A program made the translations under genes and the position numbers. DNA of 64,000 bases from Carex sylvatica (lineage: Eukaryota; Streptophyta; Magnoliopsida; Poales; Cyperaceae): NCBI GenBank assembly GCA_964058845.1, contig CAXKVR010000043.1, positions 558,001 to 622,000 on the forward strand, in the 5' to 3' direction. The stretch's first letter is position 1. Every line of letters begins with the position of its first letter. Shown here piece by piece: positions 50,301-62,079 of the stretch. The notes under the pieces are model-generated. The model saw only the letters and a list, made by a program, of their open reading frames with translations, did not search any database and had not been told where the DNA came from.

Positions 50301-52078
50301 ACATTTGTAGGAATAAAAGTATAAATGTTAAAAGAAGGCACTGTTTTATATATAAGAAAAATTCATGGCAGAGAAAAGGATAGTGGTATAAGGCGAAAAA
50401 ACATACCCTCTGGGGAGACCAGTTGCATCATCTACAGTATTAATGGCTTCCCAGAGCAAGGAAAGTGGTACCCAATGGGGAGGGTACTTAAAACGAGCTA
50501 CATCCAATATAAGTGCCATATCATTTGCCGCATGGTAACCTCCTATTGGAGAAAAATGACCGGTGCCTGTCTGCATCAGTATATTTTTACGTCATATTTG
50601 CATTGTCCAAATATGAAAAAGGTAGATAGAAAGGGAGGTGAAAAAGACAAACAGATTTAAGTTCTAGCCATTAGGAATGAAAGCAATATAACCAACCATA
50701 AGTAACATTTTAATGGTTTTAATGCAAAACCGGTGGTACTAGAATATCATTATTTTCCAAAATAAAAAATAATAAGCATTTATATAAGGTGAAAATGATG
50801 CACCAACTCTTCAGTCAGACATATATCTACATTTGAGGCTTCCTTGCATAGTTTATAAAAGATAACATAGGTGTATAAGAAAGTATTACAATGCAGTACA
50901 ACCCTAGTGAACATGCAATCATAATGGTTCTTAAAAACATTTAAATAAACAGTTTCCAATCCAAATAACAGTTCCCTTTTCTACCCATCTTTGACCTTAC
51001 TTCAAGTGACCACTGATGCACCAACAGAGAATTAACTTTCATAAATCAAAACTAAAAAATGATAGTAAGATCAACATAATGATGCATCAAGGAGCATTGC
51101 AAACAAAAAAGAACAATAACAATGAATGATGACAACTCTAAATCAAACTCTAACTTGTTTGAAAGGCCTCCTGTGATAGGATGCGATCATATGGTAGTCT
51201 TCTGATCTGGTGCATCTGATGACGTGCTTTCTGAAATCATCAAGATCGCTTTCATTGGCACGATATGCTTCCACTTTTGCACCGGCACAATGCGCCAAGC
51301 ATGCAACTTTTCCAAAAGTAATCCCTTCAGCTTTGACTTTCTCCAAAGGCTCACAACAATCCAACATTGACTCGTCAAACCATCTCCATGGACCTAACAA
51401 TAGAAGACAAAAGATTAGTATAGAAAATAGAAGTACCCAAGTAGGGGTGGGGTGTTCATTGGATCCGGTTTATTTGGTTTTCAACCGAACCAAGAAGTTT
51501 AACCATAGAAACTGAAATTTAGTTGGTATTTACTTATAAAGAAGAAAGGTAGAAGAAAAATAGGTATACCTTTCCACTTTCTTCCGGGATCAATGGATAG
51601 AGCATTGAGCACAACACACAAACTGGCAAGGCCGCAATATGCAGGCTCTGATTGGGTTTGGAAGAATGATATTAGTCTGAAAAAGCCTGCCATGGTCCCA
51701 TTTTGAAGCGCCTCTGTGAAAAGACGCTGCATGAAAGTTAATCCAGAAATGATGAAGATTTGTAAATCTATCTTACTTGATGGATGCTGTTTGAAAACAA
51801 TATCCAGTCTTGGCATGGCATGTAATCTATCTTACTTGATGGCATGGGCACTAACAGATCTTTTGCCATTTTGTTAGAAAAAGTTTCAAGTACAATGCCA
51901 CAAAATATAATATAATTCCTTGATAAAAAGCTAGAAATTCAAATTAAATAACACACTTCTAATACAATAATAGCTAATTATATTAAGGAGAGAGGAGTTT
52001 GACCTTGCCATCGTCAGAGGCGAACTCGATCGCTGGCGGAGAAGGTAGGATCCTTCTGTACAGACCCGCTACGGCCAT
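47373..52078 (-). CDS. PCS1: Phytochelatin synthase, 8 exons, 486 aa
   Basis: Glutathione gamma-glutamylcysteinyltransferase (EC 2.3.2.15). It builds phytochelatins from glutathione in the cytosol when Cd, Zn or As is present, and these peptides carry the metal to the vacuole. Exons on the minus strand: 52078-52004, 51726-51570, 51393-51155, 50570-50407, 49776-49725, 49092-48865, 48237-47731 and 47411-47373. All borders are GT..AG and all phases agree. The length nearly equals the Arabidopsis enzyme (485 aa). The papain-like catalytic residues fall exactly on the family numbering: Cys56 ([10 protein letters not shown]), His162 ([10 protein letters not shown]) and Asp180 ([13 protein letters not shown]). 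The variable C-terminal half keeps paired cysteines typical of the metal-responsive region ([16 protein letters not shown]). The last exon is tiny (12 residues, [12 protein letters not shown], then TGA), so its acceptor is the least certain border. The gene is intact and divergent from the FYV7-like gene. Confidence 0.96.
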
Positions 52079-52210
52079 TTCTGATTTCTTCTTCTTTTCT
52101 CCTCCTCTTCCTCTTCCTCTTCCTCTTCCTCTTCCGTTTCCGTTTGATAGGATTAGGTGGTGTGCAGTTTGTGTGTAATCTCGCCTAATTTCACATTCTA
52201 CACTGTTCAT
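52079..52210 (-). other. In-frame upstream extension of phytochelatin synthase
   Basis: Another ATG at 52210-52208 is in frame with the canonical start at 52078, with no stop between. It would add 44 residues, including a run of alternating Gly-Arg encoded by a CTTCCT-type hexamer repeat (about 52101-52135) and then four lysines. The family normally starts at the later ATG (MA...LYRR..LPSPPAI). Whether transcripts reach the upstream ATG cannot be told from sequence. The stretch may simply be a 5' leader. Confidence 0.5.
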
Positions 52211-55200
52211 CTCATCTCGCTGCCAAACGTAGAAATTAAGCAGGGCTTTATTCACTAATCACTATTATAGGGTTTAATTAGTGCCGCCTTTTTTATGGAG
52301 TGGGACTGCGTTTTTTACTTCTTCTTCTTCTTTTTTCTTTTTTAAATTTATTAGATTTTATACGATATTAAATTTTACTATTTTTCAAATGTTTTGACTA
52401 TTTCTTTTTTATTTGAGACATGAACAAACAATAATAAGTAAAAAATATTTGCATATTAAAAAGTATTATTTTTCAAAATCCGAAAAATAAAGATATTTCT
52501 AAAAATAATAAATTTTGCCAATTTGGTATAATTTGGTACAATTTGAAACTTGATTAATCATCCATCAAAAAAAATTTCATATATTAAATAAATTTGGTGA
52601 AATTGAGTTGATATATGCTGATGAACACGTCATGCATCTTTTTATTGTCAGCCTTTTTTAATTTGAATTTATTCTGGGCAAGTGGACCCTGCCTGCCCAT
52701 TAGAATTCTGCAAGAAAAAAGGATGATGTGAAGTGGAAATGAGACACGACACGACACGACACCTAGATAACTGGAGTGGAGTCGAGTGGAAAAAGGAAAA
52801 ATGATTCTAGGCAAGTAACTCTACTTTTTGGAACTACTGACGGCTTTGCCTCGCTGCTGCTGCTGCTCCTCCTCCTCCTCCTCCTTCTTGGACAACAGCA
52901 CCAGATGTCTAGTGCCTTTATCAGTAATCCACCAGGAATGATCAGAGAGCAAGTATTTCTCCTGCCAGAAATACTATACTTACAGCACTCAGCTCTAAAC
53001 AAGTTGTCTCGCATTCTGCAGATACCCTGATTCACAACTTATGTGTAAAAGTAGAGTTACCGCTGACTACGTAAGATTACAACCGCTTACCACTCAAATA
53101 TATATACGTATATATGTATATATATTTATCCTAACCCAAACACTATTTGAGAGAAATTCCAAGAATCAGAGGAACTTGGCTTCCACAGGGCGTTCAGCCA
53201 ACTTTCCAACTCAAACTTGGAAACAAGAAATGGTATGCCTTGAACTCCAACCCTCCACCCCTATTTATATAGTAGTAAGGTCGGTTTTGGGGTGTGGTGA
53301 AATGACCAAAATGTCTCTGACCCAATAAACTAATTACAGAGGTCCAAAATGATTAGTTTTGGGCCCAGAAAGGTCCGAAAAGGCTCAAAAAGATCCATCA
53401 AGGATGGTTATTGGGCCATGACATTTTGGACTTTGATTTGGACCAATGTGAAAGTACCAGGGCCCAAAAAGGCCTGAAATAAATGGTGCAAGACCCAGAC
53501 TGAATAGTATCAGACCTAGGCTTTTGGGCTTCATTCTTTGAACTTTTATAATTATATTCTAAATATAATTAAGGTTAATAATAAGATTCTCTGATCCCGT
53601 TCCTATGCGATGTGACCCAATAGGATCTGTGTTATATTGGCAGTAGAGTTAAAACCTCTACAAATCATAGTTGGCACTTGGCAGTGCATTGTGACCCCCA
53701 ATTACAAAGATGATGTTGTCCAGTACAATATCATGATCATGCAGTAAACTTATTAATTTACTTGTGTTAATTCTTTCGTCTCATAGCAACAGATCAGGTT
53801 CAGGGTAAGTATGTGTTATCCCTGCAAACCAAATCTTTTCTTGATCTTGAGTAGATTATTTTATATGATTAATCTCTATTAATCATACCGTATACGTATA
53901 ATTCCACTTCTATCAAGGGGCCCAGTGTTGCTATCACTTGTATAATAATACGAGGGACGATAGTATTTTTGGTGAGTATCTCTTCCTCCGCACAAGTCAT
54001 GCATACTGAAATGCTACCTTTATAACTCCCTTTTACGGATAGCGTTTGATAACACTTACAAATACACATTTCTCATGTAGGAAAGACCACACCTCATACT
54101 GTAGAACTTAACACGAATGAAACTGTTAATGACACAAACACATTACCATATATCGTTTCATTCTGGGTCAGTTAAATATCATGTTCTTAACATGTATCTA
54201 TGTGATTAAATGACAACTATTTGTCTATGGTCAGTGAAACATAACCATCATTTAATCCACATACTAACCTTATAATGGTAAATTAGTATTCCTGCTAATT
54301 ACCTTGGTTAGTGACTATTTAGAGTATTTATCATCTGTATTATGAAGTTTCACAATTTTAGTTCTTAACCTACTATGATTTATAAAAGCAATAAAACTCA
54401 TGGAACAAAATGATATATATTAATCATCCAATTCATGAACAAAAATGATTGACTTCTAGATTACTACCCTAGCAAGTGTCGTGTCTCGATTATTTGTTCG
54501 AAAGAAAACATATGAAAGGGAAAGGGTGAGCAATAAAGGCTCAAAGGAGAAGAAGCGAGCAACAAAGGATCTAGTATTTATAGTAAATAAAGATTTCTCA
54601 CAAATCACTCGAATTCTTGAAGTTGTTTGAGTATAGTAGAGAAAATCTTGTGTTCTTGAATGAGTATTGAAGTTTTAAGGTCTAACAACCATGGTAGCTC
54701 TCTTTTGAATTGAGAAAATGAAGTTTTACCGCTGGAGCACGTCCAAAAAACCTAGTATTTGCTTCTATATAAAGGGAGAGAAGCAAATCTATGTTTATAG
54801 ACGTTATCATATCTAACGTCTGTCTTCCACGATCTATAGCGATCCATCCGTTCATATTTTGAACAAAATAAATACATAGAAGTTGTAGATCTCTGTCTTC
54901 TGGAAATTTCAAGTTTTGATTCACTCAAATCGAAGTTCATATAACCAAACGACAGTCAAAATACGAAAGGTGTGCAGGCTGCTCAAATTAAACCGTTATG
55001 ACGGTTCGGAACTGTTGCAACGATCAGCCTCTGGAAATACTTGCACGATTATGTTAGTTATTAACACTTGACATATGAACTATTTACAATTACATGACGA
55101 TGTATAAATACTTGCAATATTTAATATTAATATTTTCAGACGTCATCTAGCGCCATACGAAAAAAATTTGATAAAATATGTTATGTACAAACACTTCAGA

Positions 55201-56385
55201 CATGAACTATTTACAATTGCATTACGAGGTATGAATATTTGCACGATGAGTTATGAATATTTGCTCGACGAGATATGAATACTTGCATGACAATGTATTT
55301 TCGACGAGGTATGAATACTTGCATGATGATTGACGATGTATGAATACTTGCATGACGGACAACTCGAAAGTATGTCATCATGGATCTCATTTGAAAGAGA
55401 AAATTATGTAGAAAATGTTAATGATTTTAGATTTTAAAATTTTCTCACAGATTGTTAGAAATATTGGTGAGATTGAACGGAAAAAAAAAATTCACATCTA
55501 AAAATGTGTAAAAGATGAATGTGTGATGTGTCTATTTTTTTTCGAAATACTTAGTATCTTAGATATGAATACTTGATATATTATATATTAATACTTGCGC
55601 GCATAGGTATCTATATTTACGCGTGTCAATTATAAAATCTATTAAATATTTGGTGGTCCCCCAAGTAATTAATGATACACAGTTAATGAGGAATTCCCAC
55701 AGGTAGTTATTGATTGGAGGATGAATGAAAAAAATTGACTGAGGAATAATTAGTCGTTCTCATTTTTTTATTATTATTTATTTGAGTAATGAACAAAAAG
55801 TAATAAGTAAAAAATATTTGCATATGAAAAAGAATTAATTTTTAAAATCCGAAAAATAAAGATATTTGTAAAAAATGATGATGTGGAGTGGAGTGGAAAA
55901 AGGATTCTGGACAAGTGTCTTGTCTTGATTATTTGTTCGAAAGAAAACATATGGAAGAAAAAGAGAACAAATATGAACTAGTATAAATTTTGTGATTTTT
56001 TCTCACCTTCAAATCCTCTGTGTTGTAGAATACAGCACGGCTTTACTCAGTCGGTCTAGTGACCTTATTCTTCTCCACAATCAAATTCTAATCGGACGGT
56101 CCGGATTAAACTCAAATGGTGCATCGCGGAGACAAATAGAGATGGATTATCTTCTTCTCTTTGTTCGACTCGACAAAAGCACTAACCCTAGAACTAGAAC
56201 TAGAACTAGAACTAGAACTAGAACTAGACCTAGACCTAGACCTAGACGCCGCACCTCTCCTCTCCTCTCCTCTAACAAACCCTAAACCCCAATTACGTAG
56301 AGGAGAGGTGATTCCAGCTTTAGCGCCATTTCTCTACTGCTTAATCCACCTTGAGGCTTCCTTCTTACAAAGCAGCAAAATCAAA
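52211..56385. other. Spacer between the divergent phytochelatin synthase and FYV7-like genes
   Basis: Contains duplicated blocks (52390-52500 with 55790-55870; 52719-52830 with 55875-55915; 54474-54520 with 55912-55960). An unassigned retroelement-like non-coding stretch lies at about 53090-54330, and a 22-bp tandem repeat GAGGTATGAATACTTGCATGAC at about 55222-55360. A hexamer run ACTAGA/CCTAGA lies at 56188-56247 ahead of the FYV7-like start. No further gene seen. Confidence 0.55.
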
Positions 56386-57425
56386 ATGAAGGCGGGAGAT
56401 GGGAAGAAATGGAATTTTAAGACGAAGAGGCAACAGAGGCTGGGAGGGAACACGGGAGGTCTTTCTCTCGAGGCTTTTTCCAAATTAAAATCCATGCCTT
56501 CCGGCTTCAATCCATCACTAATCAGTAATAAGGATCTTTTCTTTTCCTTTTCCTTTTATGACCTTTAGTTAGTTAGATTTAGCTGACTTGTGCCAGTGCA
56601 TACAATTGAATTGCTGGTAAGGTATTGATAATTTTGCATGCTAACTAAAAATGGTCAGCAAAAAAGATCTCGGTTAATTTATGTATTTATATTCTCTTTT
56701 TCTTTTCCCAATAATTGTCTCAAACCCTACTTATTAATTTGTTTATATGCTCCACCAGAATTAAGCTTTTCATAATCTCTTCATACTTTTCATAAAAGTG
56801 GATTATATTTGGTGGTACCAAACGACCGGTACCACAAACAAAAGAATACAGTTTTACAGTCCTCAAGCAACAACAAAACAAGCAATGGCTAATTATGCTT
56901 TTGTTTTCTGAATGGTAGAGAAGCAGAGAGAGTTCTATAAAAATGCAAAGCTTGTCAAAAAATATAAGATGTCAGTGAAACCACAAGACAATCAGAACTA
57001 CCAGCTGAAGCCTCAAGCTTACGAGGTTAGTTGTGCTTCTAATCTACTTATTAAACTTTCATAATAGTTATATGGTATTAAAATGGTTTTTATGTGAAAC
57101 TTAAATTGGGTAGTTTCATTGAAGTATTCCTCATTCATGTCAGGATGGAGAAAGTTCAGAAATTGTGCCAAAGCATAGGAAAAAGAGAAGGCAAACATTA
57201 GAAAGCTTGAAGGAGGAGAGTGAGAGGAAAAGACAAGAGAAGGAGAGGGAGAGGTTAGAGAGAGAAGCAATGATCAAGGCTAAGAAGGAAGCTATAGAAA
57301 AAGCTGAATCGAAGAGGAAGGTCTTGAAAGGTAATATGTTCAAGAAAACTAGGTCTGGACAGCCTGTCATGAAATATAGAATTCAGCATATATTGGATGG
57401 TTTGTTAGATACTGAAAAGAAGTAA
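56386..57425 (+). CDS. FYV7: rRNA-processing protein, FYV7/TAP26 family, 3 exons, 175 aa
   Basis: Small, very basic nucleolar-type protein. Family members in yeast (Fyv7) take part in 18S rRNA maturation, and the plant role is inferred from that. Exons are 56386-56524, 56919-57025 and 57144-57425, with GT..AG introns of 394 and 118 bases and consistent phase. The N-terminus is Lys/Arg-rich (KKWNFKTKRQQRLGG). Exon 2 encodes KKQREFYKNAKLVKKYK. Exon 3 starts acidic, then holds a long charged helix around residues 95-150 made of Glu/Lys/Arg (predicted coiled coil). It ends with the family-like tail FKKTRSGQPVMKYRIQHIL. The start is the first ATG of the conserved basic block. The same frame is open further upstream through a hexamer repeat but has no conserved content there. 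The family call is from recalled motif patterns. Confidence 0.87.
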
Positions 57426-58594
57426 GTTTCTTATAGCTTGAGATTTTGCTCTTGTTACATGATTTTGTTTTTGGTTGTTTGAGTTATGTAGTGATGATTT
57501 GGATTTTCTTGTTAAAATTGATATGTTTCAAAATCTTTCCTGCCTTGAGAGTGATGCACCTTGTCCTCTGGTTGGTACATTTTTCTTATTAATTTTCATT
57601 TTTCAACCAAAACTGGAAAGATAGGTGCTTTGTTGATTTTGACTTTAATAAATTGACTATTACATTATGTGATCTGCTGGCTGTTTTGCACTTATGTATT
57701 CGCAATACATGATGTTCAAAAAAATCTGCAACACATTTACATCTTTATATATCTTCATTCTATTTTATATGACATGTTGGGTTAATTATTGTTTATTTTG
57801 AAATTGTATTATCGGTTCAGATCATGAGAAACAGCAATTTTAAAATTTTCTTCTAGCATATTGGTAGATCTTTCAGTTTTCATTTCTTTTGGGGTCATCA
57901 TTGTAAAATTTTTATTTACTTGGGTCATACTAACATCAAATTTTATCCAACCCAAACAAAGGGGCTTCATGAAAGAAAGTAAAGACCACTCATACTTTTC
58001 AATTTTCAATTTTATTAAATTCTGACAATCATTTGGTGAATTTCCGTATTTGTCAAATAAGTTTGTCCCAAGTGTAACTAATGAAATTATCGTGACTTCA
58101 CCTTTGTCATAATGAGCCCCCTATATTATTATGATATTTATCTATTCAAACTTTCAAAGTCTTGTAGCTCAACACCACTTGCCAATTAATAACCATGAAA
58201 TCTTCATTAAATTGACTTTTAGTGCTATTCAAAGGCAATTTTAATGATGTTATATGTCACATTCCTAGTTTCAACAAATTAACCAGCGAGTGGGTTTTTT
58301 ATGATGAAAATTTGAACCAGAGTGCAATTGTTTAATAATTTCCCCTGTTGCTCTGACATTAGCCAACAAATACATAAACAGAAAAGAGGAAAAAAAAAAA
58401 TTTGTTCCACAGAATCACTGGGAACCAATAAACCTACACCAAGAAGAAGAAGAGAAAGAGAAAAAAAAATTAAAAAATGAAACCACCAAAAATAAAACCC
58501 TTCTTTTTACAAATTTTAATTTAAAACAAGACCCCAATCCCATCCCCCCACAAACACCTATCATTGTAATATATCATCCACTGAATAAAACCAA
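57426..58594. other. Spacer between convergent FYV7-like and RIC genes
   Basis: About 1.17 kb expected to hold both 3' untranslated regions. T-rich on the left, with A-rich tracts near 58390 and 58460. No other feature seen. Confidence 0.6.
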
Positions 58595-60004
58595 TTAGAA
58601 GCTGCCTTCTCCTGTACCTGTTATCATTTGTGGCCGTACCGCACCAATTCCCGTCATAGCCGGTTCACGTTCATCATCTGCCTCCAACTCTTGTGCTGGT
58701 GTCGTACCTTTCGACTTTGACTTGCCAGACCCACCACCAGAAGACACCTTGGTTTTCCGCCGCCTATTTTTCTTTGGAACAGCCGGCGCATCTTGATGTG
58801 GCGGATCGCCAAACGTGGCAGTAATACTGCGGTTCTTCCTATTTCGGCCAGACCCATCATTGGGTTCTTGAGAGGATGAGTCGTTATAATAACCTCCAGC
58901 ACTAGAGGAGGCTGAGTGGCGACGATGTGTCTGACGGCTTGATGGTGACATGTCATGCTTTGGTGATGCAGTGTCGCCAGAGGAGGTGCGGCGTGGAGGC
59001 CGTGTTGGCTGTTTGTCTTGTATTAATTCCCTGCCTTGATAATCATTGGAAAAATGATGTCAGAAAAATCAAAATTATTTCATTTTTTGTCATTAAAAAA
59101 ACCTACATGGACTCCAACAAAAAGATTATCATAAGCTCAAAATTATTCCAAGTAAAACATAGCCTTTTGGAGTAACTAATATGTCTTCGATGTTAAGTAC
59201 CTCAATTAAAATTGGTTAATTAATTTGGGATGAGACGTTATCTAAACTAAAAATATTAACGGAACAATTCGTTTCTCCAGAATATTTCAAAATCCTTTTA
59301 GTATACCATTTGTATTACTATTAAGTATTAACAGACGTGCTTGCTGATTGACCAAAATACATTATAAATGTTTCCTGAATATTCCATTAAATATGTATAT
59401 TAAAACCCATTTAAAAGTAGAGAGAAATTAGATATCAAATGAATACCAGAAGACGACCAGCTTGCAGAGCCAGTAACACGTGGACTCGGTTCACCGGCCT
59501 TTAAGTCGTTCATCTATCAAAAAGAAAAATGTTAAATCATTAGTACTTATATTGGAAATTTTACTTAGCTGCTTAAAAAGAAGAAAAACCACCATATAAA
59601 TTGTTTATCGAGGCATTTAAAAGAATAGTTATGGTGGCTTGACAGCATGTTGAAAGAAGATGATAACTCTTTTTCTTTTTCTTTTTCTTTATATATAATA
59701 AAGGTAATTACCCAGCTGGGGTTATTATTGGTGGCCTGGCTGTCCCAACCGATGTGTGCCACGTGTTTCACATCGGTAGGATATCCAATCTGCATCTCTG
59801 CTTCTTTTGTTGAATCTGCCAAAATTAATTAATTTCAGGGCAAGTATTGTGTATCAGTTTATCAATCAGTAACTACAAAGCTCTTTTGATTCTAAACAAG
59901 AAAACAAATATCTATGTGATGAACAGATTTAAAAACAAATACATACCGAAAATTTGCGATATGTAGCGGAGGCCTTTGAGGAGGCCCTTCATTTTTGTCT
60001 CCAT
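58595..60004 (-). CDS. ROP-interactive CRIB motif protein (RIC family), 4 exons, 222 aa
   Basis: Effector of plant ROP (Rho-like) GTPases, which control cell polarity and the cytoskeleton near the plasma membrane. Exons on the minus strand are 60004-59947, 59815-59712, 59513-59447 and 59034-58595. GT..AG borders and phase are consistent, and exon 4 uses the acceptor AAG/GC. The protein starts [19 protein letters not shown], the usual RIC N-terminus. The CRIB core [16 protein letters not shown] is at residues 29-44 with His37, His40 and Gly42 in the expected places. [19 protein letters not shown] follows. The rest is low-complexity, rich in Ser/Arg/Lys and Gly, as in the RIC10/11-like group. 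The stop lies 1.17 kb from that of the convergent FYV7-like gene. On the minus strand a GTAAGT donor at 60736 and an acceptor at 60078 suggest a 5' leader intron. Confidence 0.93.
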
Positions 60005-62079
60005 TTCTTCTATTTTGTTTTATTTTTTTTCCTTTCAAGCTAACTAATGCTGCTGACTCTTAAATTCTAAATACAAACTGCATTGAGAAAAACAAGGGAA
60101 AGAAGAAAGAAAGAAGATCAGTTTCAGTTTATCAATGCTTGAAACAAGATATGAATACAGATCCTGTGTTTTGAATTATCATATTAAGTTTTTGACTGTA
60201 TAATCAGTACAATATATTTCCAGAAGCAAAGAACAAATCTAGCTTGGGACCCTTGGTTAAATTAATCTTTATGATTGTTCAATCCAACTATCCATGTAAA
60301 TAAGTTTTATTTATTTATTAAAAAAAAGAAAAAAAAAAGAAAAAAAAGGAGGTTAAGCATTTGAGAGATGTGACATGTTCCATTTCTCTTCTACCTTCAT
60401 CCACAAGCAATTGAAGACCAATGCAAGGAGATTTGACTCAAAAAGCTAATAAAAACTTCCTACAAGCAATCCAAACAGAAATTCAATTTATAGAACATAT
60501 TGAGCAATGCCAATACACATGATTGATTTAATCAACTCAAATGATTTTAGAAAGCAATATAAAACTTTTTTCTCATCGATAAAATGCCGGCAAGTCATGG
60601 CAAAAATTTAAGAATTGTAACAACAAACTCATATATATTGAATCCAACCAATCAAATCAATTCAACCTATATGATTATGAATAAAAATATAGCAATACAA
60701 TTTGAAAGGAAGCATTGGCATAGGAAATTCACTTACCTTCAAAACCAAAATTGTATGAATATCTTTTCTTGATTCTATCTCATCATCTTCTGACAAGAAC
60801 AGAATAACCGTTGGAAGAACAACCCAATCCTTCAATAAGTCTAATTCTGGCTTTCCCTTGAAAAAATCCCTAACAGATTCAGTGAGAATGTTTATCCAAT
60901 CATGCAATCAGAGATGAAAGGTCGCTGGATTTTTTTATTTATTTATTTTTTTTCTCTTTTTAGGCTTAGAAATGAGAGGGTCAGATAGAGGGGATATTTC
61001 TTGAGAGAAAATTTTGCTGGATTGGAGCAGAGAAAATTGGTAATTAGACAGAAACATAGGGGTCTTATTAACAATTTGCCGCGGATTTCGTTAATGGGTG
61101 GTTCCCCTTCTTCTTTTATTTTTATTTTTTTGTTTATTTTTTTTAACGGGTCATGGGCGTAAGTGGCGGGAACAAGCACTTATATACTGTTATTGATTTC
61201 TTTATTCAAACAAGGAGAAAAAAAATGCTACCAAAGGACCAATGGGCAATGAGTAAATGCAAATTGGTTCAAAGAAAAAAAAAAAGAGATAAATGTTTCA
61301 TATCTCCAAGATAGGACATTTAGGACCCCTAAATAAGCTTAGTGTAGGTTGAAATTTTAACGTTATTCGTTGACTAGTTATTAATAGGTAATATGTTATT
61401 TGTTGGGTCAAATTTAGCCAACTAAGTGTTTTTAGTTTGCAAATTTTCAAGTTAAAGTGAACTGAATTAATCTGTAAACCGAACTAACTAATTATAAAAT
61501 TTGTACATTTAAACCGATATAAACTCAACTTATATAAATGTAGTATTCTACGGAGCCGCTCAATCATGTGTTGTTTTCTATAATATTAGGCAAAACAAAA
61601 TTACATGTGCTAATATTTTGATTTATTTGATTTTCAGTTATCCTAGTTGAACTAAATAATGAAATCAGAACAAACATCATATCTCACTTAAGCAAACTAA
61701 AAAAAGATAGTTGAGCACTTGAAACATCTTAATCAAAATTTTACTTAATTCATTTAACGATAAAAAGTTAACTAAATGAACAATTTTGGGAGTTTCCACC
61801 ATACACCACTTCTTTTGAAAATTGTAACTTAGATTCAAATTACTATATTTATGTATGTCGATTATCATTTCAATAACATGAACGCAAGTTATATCTCTCC
61901 ATAACTAGTAAACATCATCTAAAACTAATATCATGCATAACTTTTTAGGCTCCAAACACCTATCTATTTAGACAAAATCTCAGTCATTCATTAAATAAAT
62001 CTCAGCAACTCATCAAAAATATATTTCTATCTCAGCTATTGATCACTGATTTGATCATTAATCTCAATCATTCATCTAA
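60005..62079. other. Upstream region of the RIC gene
   Basis: Possible 5' leader intron 60078-60736 (minus strand GTAAGT...TGCAG). Beyond it there is AT-rich DNA up to the minisatellite. A frame at 60662-60907 opens with TTG, not ATG, so I do not call it a gene. Confidence 0.4.

Noticed and set aside
53090..54330. Possible LTR retrotransposon in the phytochelatin synthase to FYV7 spacer
   Set aside because: The sequence looks retroelement-like, but I could not find paired LTRs, a primer site or coding domains, so no element was called.
60662..60907. Possible upstream coding exon of the RIC gene
   Set aside because: The frame opens with TTG directly after a stop, has no ATG before it and cannot be joined in frame to the RIC coding sequence.
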